NCBI RefSeq assembly: GCF_947507565.1
Contig: NC_089175.1
Span: 6,251,733 to 6,315,732, forward strand
Direction of reading: 5' to 3'
Source: Oscarella lobularis
Taxonomy: Eukaryota > Porifera > Homoscleromorpha > Homosclerophorida > Oscarellidae
Length of the DNA: 64,000 nucleotides
Shown: positions 1 to 11,175 of the stretch, in pieces
Layout of the letters: each line of letters begins with the position of its first letter
Numbering within the stretch: position 1 is the first letter of the stretch
The notes under the pieces: generated by a model
Database searches by the model: none
Told to the model about the DNA's origin: nothing
What the model saw: only the letters and a program-made list of their open reading frames with translations
Program-made: the position numbers and the translations under genes

Positions 1-1416
<1,416 letters not shown>

Positions 1417-1641
1417 ATGAACAGAAGAAAGAACGAAGAACACGAGGCGAGTCTCACCCGGATTGAGAAACAACACCCGTACGTGAGTGGTATGTGCATA
1501 ACAACTCCTTATAGGGCTGGTGCACAGGGCGCGCTAAGTAAGGGTCACGAGAAGAAACTAGAAATAGATAGAGAGTAGTGAATACGGGACGCACGCAATA
1601 ATCAAATAAACAACAAAGAAAAAATTACGGACGAGACTTTC

Positions 1642-3467
1642 CTAGTACTCAAAATCGGTGAGGGCGTTGTCGGCCCTATGAGCATTTTGTTCCGAGGTGA
1701 CGACGGTGTCGACGGTATTGGGATACTTTCGAAGGAAATAGGGAACAGAAAGTAGCACGAGAAAACCCGAAGCAAAAGCCCCGCCTCCAAAATAGAACGA
1801 ATACGTATAGGAGCACGTGGCATCATAAAGCCACCCTACACAAAAAAGAAATTTTCCAAATTAAAAACCGGTAAAGGTTTGATTTTTACATGTACATTAA
1901 AAATACATTGCTATAGGAAGAGAACACATGCAGGCTCTAGAGCAACATGCATCTTACCTGCGATTGGTGCCGCTATGATACTCGACGGTCCTTCGGAAAA
2001 TATTGCCCAGCCAAGTGCTTGGGGAATCTGCTCTTTACGAACGACTCTTCCTACCACGTTCACAGGAAAAGACATGATAGCGCCCGAAAAGAGTCCATAG
2101 ACAACCATAAAGGCTACGAAGCCGCCGTAGTTCGTTATGAACAGAGCGCCGAACACCGCAATGGCACAAGAGGCGACGCAGACTTCGAAAAGAAGAACTG
2201 AATTCAGTTTCTTGTGATTTGCAAAAAAGCCAATTATTATGCGACCGATTGCAGAACCAACGCCCATATAGATGACGAGATAATCAGCGTCTAATTGACT
2301 GACGCACAGATCGACGGCGTGGCGAATCTAAAGGCGGAAATAAAAACAATAAAATGCCTTAGACGTCATCGACAAGTTCACTATATATAATATATACTCA
2401 CCATGTGCACTATAGGAACGGTGACGCCTAAATAAATGACGACATTTCCTATTAAATACAAAATAAAGGCCGGATTCTTCAAAAGCGAACGATCGAAAAA
2501 TTGACGCCTTTTCTGAATGTTCGCCTCCTTTTTGAGTTCTCTATAAACAACGAGTGTCAACGCCGACGTGCCGAAGAAGCAAAAGCCGACAACGCGAAGA
2601 TACCAACGCCAATTAAAGGTTTTTATGATAGCGTACGAAATTGGACCAAAGGCCGCCGTACCGACACCCATGCCGGACGTCGTGATGCCGTTCGCCACAG
2701 GCCCGTAGCCTCTTTTACGCCAGTGATTGGCTACTATGATAATGGAGCTCGGATAAAGAAAAGCGTAGCCCAGGCCTCCGAGGAGGCCGTAAGGTATGAT
2801 AAACGTTAAAATCGACGGGGTAAACGACGCGGCAATGCATCCCACGCCAAATAGAAGGCCGCCAGTCGCAGCAATGATTCGCGGGCCAAAGCGATCGATG
2901 AGCATGCCAGACGGTTGGCAAAGAACCGTTGAAAAGAAAAAGTAAACTGACGATGTCCATGCTGGAAAAAAAACGACCAATCAATACTGGTTAATCAAAT
3001 TAGATTCATGCAGGGGCGTAGACGAGGAAGCTATGCAGAGGGCCCCTTAGCCGAACAATACACAAGCTGCGCGCTTTTGTTGTGAAATTTTTCTGCGTAC
3101 GACTGCATGCTGCGAACGCAAAACAAATACTATAAAACCGCGCCCTCCGCCTAAGTACATATATACCTGTGTTTCCTCGGCTCTGTCCAAATCCCCCGCA
3201 ATTCGTGCCTATCGGAGCAGCTGACGTATGATTGCACGATTCGTGTTCGACTGTTTTGTTTAATGTGCAAGCGAACGATTTCGTGGAATTCCACCCGGTC
3301 ACCGTCGACGCGTCATAAGCGTCATCACACGGTTTTTTGAGTAGCTCGTTGAAAAGGACGCCGGATGCGTAGCTCGTGCCGCCGACAAAAAAGAAAGCAA
3401 TAAACGCAACGATGCCGACGATAATTGAGAATCGCAGTCGCCAGAGCTCAGCGAAAAAACTTGCCAT
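1642..3467 (-). CDS. SLC16-type monocarboxylate transporter (MFS), 474 aa, intact
   Basis: Predicted plasma-membrane major-facilitator transporter of the monocarboxylate (SLC16) type; substrate unknown. Four exons: 3167-3467, 2402-2961, 1958-2327 and 1642-1835, all with GT-AG junctions and matching phases, giving 474 residues. The N-terminal exon has the first membrane helix (FSIIVGIVAFIAFFFVGG) and a cysteine-rich first extracellular loop. Exon 2 carries AWTSSVYFFFSTVL, DRFGPRIIAATGG and YGLLGGLGYAFLYPSS followed by ANHWRKRGYGPVANG, the SLC16-like pattern. Exon 3 has helices 7-11, and the C-terminus is a short tail ending ALTDFEY. The gene is present only in copy A: in copy B the sequence jumps from a point equivalent to about 1512 to one equivalent to about 3781. 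It is one of the few undamaged genes in the duplicated block. Confidence 0.85.
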
Positions 3468-4200
3468 TTTTAGTCAGAAACGCCGGGCGTGCAAAGGCAT
3501 CTCACGTGACAATAATACGTAGTGTGTTTAATTAAAAGCTTCGTCTCCAGGTTCTCCCCGGATACTGTATCCGGGATCGGAGGAGAAGGGCCTGCATGGG
3601 ACGAAGCTACTTTGTTTATCTGTTGAACTCTAGCGATTGTGGCCGCTGGCGCGTCCTAAACTTTAGGCTAAACTATATTACTCTCACTTTTAAAGCCGTC
3701 TTTTAGCTCACAAACGCCCGTGACGGAGAAGGGTAGTCACTTAATTGCGTCCACGTGACCACCCTTTTCCTGTAGTCTATCATTCCCATTAGCTGAATCA
3801 ACTGCAACGTTGCTGCCAATAAGACCAAACCCCATCAGCTACGGTTTGAATCATTCTCTTTTCAGTTTGTTAGCAAGACCCTAAGTTTTGGGACTACGGC
3901 TTGAATAATCAATCATGAGTCAGGAAATGATTTAGGCTTAGCAAAATACGCGTGCTCCCCAAAACACACCAGGCATGGTTGATGCGCTAGGAGAAACGAC
4001 GCATGTCGTTTGAGAATCGTCCGAGCACTGAACAAGAGCCGAACGTTTCTCATCAGCAATTACACCCAACTCCTTCAATCCCTAGACACAAACACATTCG
4101 AACTTTCCATCGACAGTATCGACTTTTCAAGCAATACTGTTCTTGACGGCACGGCACGCTCTCTTGATTCCCATTTGGATCCCAGTCTCGCGGGTCAGAA
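3468..4200. other. Intergenic region upstream of the SLC16 gene
   Basis: No convincing coding exon is seen. It contains an imperfect nested hairpin at 3537-3608 (listed separately). Homology with copy B resumes at about 3781, where TTCCCAT..AGCTG and CAACGTTGCTGCCAAT match 23984 onward. In copy B the equivalent stretch (23860-24060) could hold a 3' exon of the TIR-like gene; in copy A that exon is cut short. Confidence 0.5.
3537..3608. repeat. Imperfect 72-bp hairpin (nested inverted repeats)
   Basis: Outer arms AGCTTCGTC (3537-3545) and GACGAAGCT (3600-3608) are perfect complements. Inside, GGTTCTCC pairs partly with GGAGAA, and the core CCCGGATAC-T-GTATCCGGG (3557-3575) is a perfect 9-bp dyad with a one-base loop. 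It lies about 70 bases upstream of the SLC16 start. It could be a small fold-back element or an RNA hairpin; no flanking duplication was established. Confidence 0.55.
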
Positions 4201-4593
4201 CTAAAGGTGGCACGTACTTTCCACGGTGAATGTTTCATTGAAATCGTCCTTATTGACGCCGTACAGTAGGGGAAAGACGCGTTGGCTGCCCTTACTGGCG
4301 AACTTCGTGAAGAGAACGTCGAGAACGGTGTCGGCGTGTTTGACGCCGGTGTCTGTGCCGTCAGTCGTTTGTGAAGCTAAAGTGAGGAAGCTCGGTGTGA
4401 CCAGCCAAACGCAGCAGTCCGGCGATTTCAGCGTAGGCCTGTGCGCTGATCCCCAGTCCAATTCGGAGTAAGGGGTCACTTTAGCGAAGAGTTCGAGCTG
4501 CTCGCGTAGATAGGATCCCGCCCCTGCCTGATCGTGCGACGCTGTGCAGTTCTGTTCTTCCTGTTTAAAGTCGCTTTCGAGTGGGCAACTCAC
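4201..4593 (-). pseudogene. TIR-like gene, copy A (degraded)
   Basis: Encodes ELDWGSAHRPTLKS, DCCVWLVTPSFLTLASQT, VLDVLFTKFASKGSQRVF and ends STCHL. Copy B (24436-24866) preserves the upstream strand KVLLLHSVADNEDDPAGAEF and an ATG. Copy A has lost the ATG region and two short stretches around KVLLLHS, so it no longer has a plausible start or first beta strand. The domain type is assigned only from the TIR/SEFIR-like order (hydrophobic strand, helix, then a WLVTPSFL strand) and is tentative. It lies directly downstream of a secreted LRR gene on the same strand. Confidence 0.45.
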
Positions 4594-4726
4594 TGTGGAA
4601 ACGGAAGAAGTTTTTATACGTTCCCGTATGTGAGATGTAGACCTACACAGTAGTAGACTACAGTACAGCAGAGGGAGGCATCTTTAGAATGATGAATTGC
4701 CAGACAAAACTCACCGAATCAAGCTA

Positions 4727-5970
4727 GTTAACGTTCATTTCACAAAACGTAATAATGTCTGTCGTTTTGCCATTCGCTGCTATGCAGTGAGACAGCGGAA
4801 AGTCGACGTCCATGCAGGTGTCCAGAAAATTGCAAATCCACAGCAAATTTTTGTCGCATCTAAGAGGATAGTTTCCACGAGACAAATACCTGCACAAGAA
4901 CGATTATACATATTCAGACAAATTGCGCACAGAAAAACGACTGACACTGTCACTCTTTTCCCCGACGTCTTGGCATTTTCACAAGCTACGCTTATTCCAG
5001 AGAACATGTCAATGGCTTGTAATTGACAAAAGTTAAGATTGCTAGAAATGAGATTTGAGTTAACATATTGCAAGAAAAACACCAGATACTCACATGAAAA
5101 TAAGATCTCCACTGTTGACTTCAAGACTAAATTGCTCCAAGGATCTAAGTTCTTCATTCTCCGACAAGTCCCTAGAAAATTAGTACCACAATCAGTGAAT
5201 GCATGAGAGAGAAAGAACAAATTAACTAATACTGTACCATACAAGTATCGAAGACGCCGCATTGTTGAAAACCATTTGATTCCCAAACCACTGGAGCTAA
5301 TTGAATTGTTCCTAAACTCTCTATCGTAAACAAAGCAAAAATAATTAATAGCGGTCAGCCTTGTAGAACCACGGATTGTAGAGTCTATATACTCTACAAT
5401 CCGTGGTAGAACTAACACGCTTGTTAATTCAACACAAGTAGACATTCCTGAAGGAATCTCTTTCAGCCCATTGCTTTGCATTGACCTAAATGTTTAGTAA
5501 CAATTTTTAAAAAATATTTTTTAAAATAAGCACAAGTCTTACAGAACAGAAAGTAAAGGAATTTTGCAGACATCCGAAAAGTGAGAGATACTCGATATCT
5601 TGTTATTCTCAATGATTCTACAGAACATTGTTTCAAGTCAGCATCTACAGTACAGTACTTGACAGGTAATGGCATACAAGTTAGTCAATGCTCTGAGGTG
5701 AGAGAGTGGGGTCACCGAAAAATCGATATCTCCCAAATAGCTGTCACGAATGACTCTGTGAAAGACAGTTAAATTGCACATTAGCCTGAAATTGAAAGCT
5801 TACAAAATCCGAAAATTCTCGACTAAGCTATCGTTCACAAAAGAAAAATCGGGAACCTTCGTAAGCCGACTGCAGAAAATTTGGCCGTAATCTTTGTCCA
5901 TAAGGCATTCTCCCAATGATCGTGCGGTGTAGAACGACAAAACGACTACAAAAAGAGCGATCTTTGTCAT
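4727..5970 (-). CDS. Secreted leucine-rich-repeat protein, copy A
   Basis: Starts at the ATG 5968-5970 with a signal peptide (MTKIALFVVVLSFYTARS) and an N-terminal LRR cap (CLMDKDYGQIFCSRLTKVPDF). Downstream exons encode short LRR units, for example NGLKEIPSGMSTCVELTSV and NNSISSSGLGIKWF followed by MRRLRYLY, and a C-terminal cap with paired cysteines: GNYPLRCDKNLLWICNFLD, then CMDVDFPLSHCIAANG (4740-4880). The open frame closes just after TFCEMNVN with no obvious membrane helix, so it is probably secreted. A continuation into the TIR-like exons just downstream is possible but would need an unusual splice. Exon borders in the middle were not all resolved. Copy B has the same gene at 24966-26181. 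Confidence 0.55.
5363..5412. mobile_element. 36-bp near-perfect palindrome with 7-bp target-site duplication (copy A only)
   Basis: GTAGAAC (5363-5369) and GTAGAAC (5406-5412) flank a 36-base element (5370-5405) that begins CACGGATTGTAGAGT and ends ACTCTACAATCCGTG, its reverse complement, with a 6-base centre CTATAT. The corresponding place in copy B (near 25605) has a single GTAGAAC and no palindrome, so it looks like an empty site. This fits a very small fold-back insertion, or a solo inverted-repeat remnant, in an intron of the LRR gene. Confidence 0.6.
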
Positions 5971-6139
5971 GAAGGAGACTCAAGGAATCACATGCGCAGT
6001 TTTTCTAGCACGTGAGCGTACAGATCACTCCGCACCGCGACCAACTTGAAAACGTGGCTGTACGTAATCACCAGGCACGGTCATAGACATAGCAAAAACA
6101 TAGAATATAATTGTTGATACTAGTAATTGCCATAATTAA

Positions 6140-7633
6140 TTATGTACTGCTGTAATCTTTTTGCGGATCGTTGCCATCGGTAATTGGAATCGTTTCTTGG
6201 ACAGCAGGTGAAAATTGCCATTTGGTCTTGTATTTCCAAATAAGAAATATTGCTACTGCTATTAACACAGCACTCAGCGGCATACTAATACCTAACGGCA
6301 ATTGAAGATCTACTAAAAAAATCAGGGGTAACAACAAGCAGTGCAATTAGTGCGTACACATGCAAATTACTTACGTTTACTGCAATTATTATTTTTGCAA
6401 TAATCTGCGACTGCCTTGCTATCACGTGAGCACAAGAGGCCGTTTGATTGCACACATGAACCAATGTAATCACACATCCAAAATAAATTGCAGTCGCAAA
6501 AAATATTATTCCCGACTGACAGACAACTACCAAAGAGAAAATGTTACTAATTAAACATATTTATACTGGTACAGTATTACAATGATGGCGGCGAGGAGAG
6601 AGCTGCGTGACACGCGTCACTGATGCCCGAATCAGAGTCAATTTGCCGAATTCCATTGTTTTCCAAATTCCTATATGCATGTAAAAAGTCAACTATTTTG
6701 GTAAATCGGTTTAATTAACCTACACAGCCTTTAGAACCCCACTTCCAAACTTCAGAGATTCCGCAGGAATAACTGACAAATTTCGATTTTCTGATAAGTC
6801 TCTGTTGGACTACCCGTTATAATAATTACGCTCATTAGATTCGGTCTTACAAGTACGCAAGGCGTCCCATGTGAGCAAACTTGTTCAATCCCAAACCGGA
6901 CGAAGAAATGTCGTTGGCACCAAGACAGCTGTAACGTAGAGAGTCTGCATCACTCTGCATTTACGCGACGTTAGTTTTACATTTCAGAGAGGAAAGTACA
7001 ATGTTCCAAGCCACTTGGTACAGAAGTCAGTCTGTTTCTTTGCAGGTCTCTACAAAAATAGGCCACGCGTCAAAGGCAAACCGAACCGCGCTTATAACTA
7101 CGTACAGACGATCCAGACTTCGTCGACCGCTTTTACACAAGTCATAGAACACGTCAGGAGCGATGTTTGTCACGCCACTGCTTGTGATCTCTCTAAATAT
7201 GAAGATATATGCAGGCATTGGCCATTTCCTATCTATCTTCCGCGGTGAACGCACAAAGTTCCCAACTGCGTTAGTGGTAAAAAGGAAGCCGACGATGTGA
7301 TACGATTTATCTGACTGTTCGTGATTCTCCTAGATACAGAGACAAGGAGAATGAGATCTATAAATAGATATGATGTGCTTTTCCTCACAGGGTTTTGTAC
7401 GAGGAAGGATTGGTCAGTTCCTCGAAGTTCGGCACATAGGTCAAGTTCGTGCAATAAATCGAGGCCAATTTCACGCTGCAATTGCAGTTCGCAAGCTGAG
7501 GACAGTCGTCGACGCCTTCCATCGTCGAATAAACAGCGCTGGCTGAGCACACTTCGACTCCCGATGACCAGCAAGAATTGAGACATTGAGCGGTCTGCGT
7601 GAGCAATGCAAAAACAAGAAAGAAGAGCGCCAT
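6140..7633 (-). CDS. Type I transmembrane leucine-rich-repeat receptor, copy A
   Basis: The start at 7633 gives a signal peptide (MALFFLVFALLTQTAQC) followed by a cysteine-containing N-terminal cap (CPQLANCNCSVKLASIYC, then TNLTYVPNF). Later exons carry LRR pieces (for example TSSGVTNIAPDVFYDLCKS near 7150), then a C-terminal LRR cap, GNNIFCDCNLFWMCDYIGSC and VQSNGLLCSRDSKAVADYC (6380-6510). The last exon gives one membrane helix (PLSAVLIAVAIFLIW) and a short tail of about 30 residues ending KDYSST. There is no cytoplasmic signalling domain, so it would need a partner. Same strand as the neighbouring secreted LRR gene, suggesting a small LRR cluster. Internal exon boundaries were not fully traced. 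Confidence 0.65.
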
Positions 7634-7946
7634 CGTCTAGTGTTATGCGCGCACACGTAGGCTCAGCAGCACCTGATGTCGCCTGATGCCGGCCTTCGCC
7701 CACACAACGGCTGGTAAGAGCCCGACTATAATAAACTGATGATATTATCATACACACAATTCAAGTGGAATTAAAATAATTAAAAAGCCTTACCACATAA
7801 ATATGTAAAATCCTTTCATCAATTATATTTGGGAATGTTTTGGCACAAAGGCGGAGAAACTAGAAGAGAGCTCAGCTAAAAAACTGTAATTCTGGGAGCT
7901 CCTCATACAACAAAAAAAGATAACAATTTCAATGGACCTACCAAAC
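7634..7946. other. Intergenic spacer
   Basis: Lies between the start of the transmembrane LRR gene and the 3' end of the kinase/PdxA gene. I see no coding signal; the matching copy B spacer (27825-28119) differs by several short indels. Confidence 0.4.
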
Positions 7947-10923
7947 TTATTTGAGCCTCTTTCTCGCCATGTCAGAGCCCAGTCTCAACGCCTTCAAAAA
8001 GATTCTCGCAATTCGCTATTCCTCGACCAGCTATGTCTGTGGACAACCACAAAATGTTAGCGTGCATATGAGTCAAGCCAGCTTACCAAAAGCGGTTCCG
8101 TGATCAACCGACGTTCTTATGATGGGAAGACCCAACGTCACATTGACCGTGTCTTCAGCTTAGCCGGAATGTGACCCTGATCGTGATACATAGCCACCTG
8201 CAAGAAACTTCAATAATTTAAACGCTAATTCTCCCCCCTAGCCAGCCTTCTTTTACCACAACATCGTAGTCCCCTCGGACGACTTTGCCAAATAGGGTAT
8301 CAGCCGGAAATGGCCCGGTAACATTCCATCCCTTGGCACGACACTCGGCGACAGCCGGCTCAATCACTCTTGGCTCTTCGTCACCGAAAAGACCACCGTC
8401 TCCCGCATGCGGATTGAGACCGGCGACGGCTATCTTAGGATCAGCCACGTCACTGGCAACGAAGAAGTCACGAGACAGCTCGATCGTCTCAATAATTCGC
8501 TCTTTGGTGAGCTTCTTGGGCACGTCTTTGTAGCTGCAATGACCCGTTGCATGAACCACCTAAGAAAAAACCCTTAACATAGCAGCACCAAGACTGATCG
8601 CGCTTCGCACATCGTACCTTAAAATTACCGGAAGCAAGCATTAGTCGCGACGTCTTAGCACCCGAGTACTTTGCCTATGCAGGCTACTACATAAGTGACT
8701 GCATATAACTAAGGCTTACCAGTAGTTCCGTGTGACCAGCAAACTTGTATCCCCCTAGATTCATTGCCTCCTTATTCAAGGGTGCGGTCACTATAGCGTC
8801 GACGACGCCGGCCATGGCGAGTTGCACGGCAAATATGACCCATTCTGCAGCAAAGCGACCGGCTTCCGGCATAACCTTTAGACAGAGAACGTTAGAATTT
8901 AAATTGGGACTTTTCTCTCTTTACTTCTCCTAGCGTGAACGTCGTCTCGCCTTCAACCTGAAGCGGATTCCACACGAGAACTGACGACTTGTTCTCTGGC
9001 CAATTCAGTCGCCGCCACTTCTTTCCGTCTTTTTCGTACGTCTCTGCAACGACGATCGTAATCTCGGATAGTCCAGTGCAAAACGTCGCGGCCTTTTTCA
9101 GCGAGTCCGGATCGCCCAGAACGAGAATGCGACACCAGTTCGAGACGCGAGGCAACGCTAAGGCCTTGACTATGATCTCTGGTCCGATTCCGCACGGATC
9201 GCCCATCGTCAGTGCAACGACAGGCTTTGACGAAAGCTGAGGGTCTCTCAGCACAGATATCGACGTAGACAAGACCGATTCCGAGCACAGTCCCCCAGGT
9301 TTAATGACAAAAGAATCCAATTCACCTCTTCAGAAAAGTTATTGGCTAATAATCTGTGCTAGCAACTTGACCTCTCACTTACCCTGTCACTCGTTCAATG
9401 TACTCTTCAAAACGAAGCAAGTCGACTGAGAGAGATTGCAGCAGAGATACTGCAGGCGATCCGCCAGTTACAATCAATGCATGAAAACGCATTGATAACT
9501 GGTCGTCTCTGTACAGTTTCTCTGCATGCCTGAAGGTTGAAAAGCATCAAAGACTGTTCTCGCCGCCTGAACTAGAGTGTCCAAAACCTGCATGGCACAT
9601 AATAGAGTGTTTGACGTTTCTCTGATATGCTTCTCAAGTGCACGTACTTCTTCTCTTGTTTCGACTTTCAACGACAGCAAAATAACCGCTGGTTTTGAGT
9701 ACTGTCTGGAACGTTCAGTAATCCCTATTAAATCTTAATTATGTATGTAATTATATTTGGGGTTTGATTGACCTTCACCGGATCCAATTCCACACTTAGA
9801 ACGCTTCTTTCAGTTTTGAGCAGATGACCAATTTGACGTTCAGTAACAGAATGCTGACTTCCCTGTGCAATTAATATACTGCTGCTCGACGCCGAACGAG
9901 CAGACGCGTTCTGCGACGATGGTCGTTGCTGCAGAGTAGATGAACGGAGAGAAAACGCTCTAGGAACTTCTCTAGAAAGTCCCTACTAAAAATATATAGA
10001 TAAATACTGAACAACGTAACGGCACTCACAGCAGAACCACAAAAGAGGACACTCGTCGAGTTTTTCTTGCATCTTGGCTGCAGTCTGCGCAATTGTATAC
10101 AGCTGCTCCTGCGACGTAGCATGACACGCGTAGACCGTCTTCCTCTTTTCGTCAAGTGACTTCATGACGTGATCGAGGACGGACTAAAGCGAAGTGTGAG
10201 CAGAAGACAAAGAAGAGACAACACTTAGTGGAAACCTCAATTCCCTGCATCACTTTCTCTAGTGGAATGTGTTCGATTCTCCATCCAGATTGGCATCCAA
10301 GTAAGCTCAAGAACAGAACTCGACTTCACATCAATATTGCAAAGAGACACAGGGACCTAATAGAAAATATTCACGAAAGTCGATGACATTGAACCCCTCT
10401 AGAGTCTCACTCCGTTTAGAAGGTGATAGCCACCAACGGTAATTCTTCCAGCCTATACAAACGTTGGATTGAATATTTAGAAAATTTATTAGTTAATTAA
10501 TTAAAAGTCATACCTCCGGTAGAGCTGGAGCAAAGAAGCATACGTCAAAATGACGACCGTTCATCAGACACTCCAATTCCTAAAAGTATTTCGACGACAA
10601 GAACAAAACAACAGTATCGTATCTGAACGTACTAGAGCGACGTTGCCTCGCAACGTGGAATCGATCTTCTTGTAGCAGACGTTCGCATCGACATTCGACG
10701 TGAGTTCGATCGCCTTTCAAAGACTCGCGATCGCTTCCTCTTTGTCGGCCGTTCGAGAGTCGGTGTCGAGAACTAGAGCGTCACTGCATGTCGAATCGAG
10801 CTCCCGGCGTTTATTCGACTGGACAACGATCTCGGTGCAGAGACCTCGACGAAAGAACTCGGCGCCGGAGTCGGATGCGCCGCTCAGGTCGTCTGCAAAC
10901 ATCAAAATCGCGCATTGTTTCAT
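7947..10923 (-). pseudogene. Fused four-carbon sugar-acid kinase (DUF1537/OtnK) + PdxA-type dehydrogenase, copy A (broken)
   Basis: An intron-rich gene joining two bacterial-type enzymes. N-terminal kinase: MKQCAILMFADDLSGASDSG from ATG 10921-10923, LVLDTDSRTADKEEA, CYKKIDSTLRGN, and a C-terminal nucleotide-binding part with ALIVTGGSPAVSLLQSL. The exon at 9320 (GELDSFVIKPGGL) ends the kinase and continues without an ATG into KPVVALTMGDPCGIGPEIIV, the PdxA signature. Further PdxA motifs: TAPLNKEAM, AGHTELL, HATGHCSYKDVP, NPHAGDGGLFGDEE and [10 protein letters not shown]. In bacteria such pairs phosphorylate and then oxidise threonate or erythronate. Lesions in copy A: an in-frame TGA at 10717-10719 (CGA in copy B), a 10-base deletion after HIPAKL (near 8158), and an extra T near the C-terminus that ends the frame early. 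Probably a pseudogene; the fused architecture is shared with copy B. Confidence 0.8.
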
Positions 10924-10990
10924 TTCGGATGTCCGGGGAAGCTCACACACACAACAGAAGCCCGTAAACTGTTGTGTAAACACTAAAATT

Positions 10991-10997
10991 TCTCTCT

Positions 10998-11048
<51 letters not shown>
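10991..11048. repeat. (CT)n microsatellite upstream of the kinase/PdxA gene
   Basis: A nearly pure CT run just 5' of the minus-strand kinase start. Copy B has a much shorter version at about 31190-31210, showing length instability since the duplication. Confidence 0.9.
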
Positions 11049-11049
<1 letters not shown>

Positions 11050-11175
11050 AAGACAAAAAGAACCGACATGCAAAATCTGAACTGGTGCTGAAGTAAAGTG
11101 AAGTGTGCAATGACATAAAAAGGTGATCAACATCGGGCAAAACAAATCGCTGTACAAAAATGTACACATCTTCTT

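Noticed and set aside
7947-10923. Bacterial contamination as the source of PdxA and DUF1537 genes
   Set aside because: Both halves are interrupted by several short GT-AG introns and flanked by clear animal genes in both duplicated copies.
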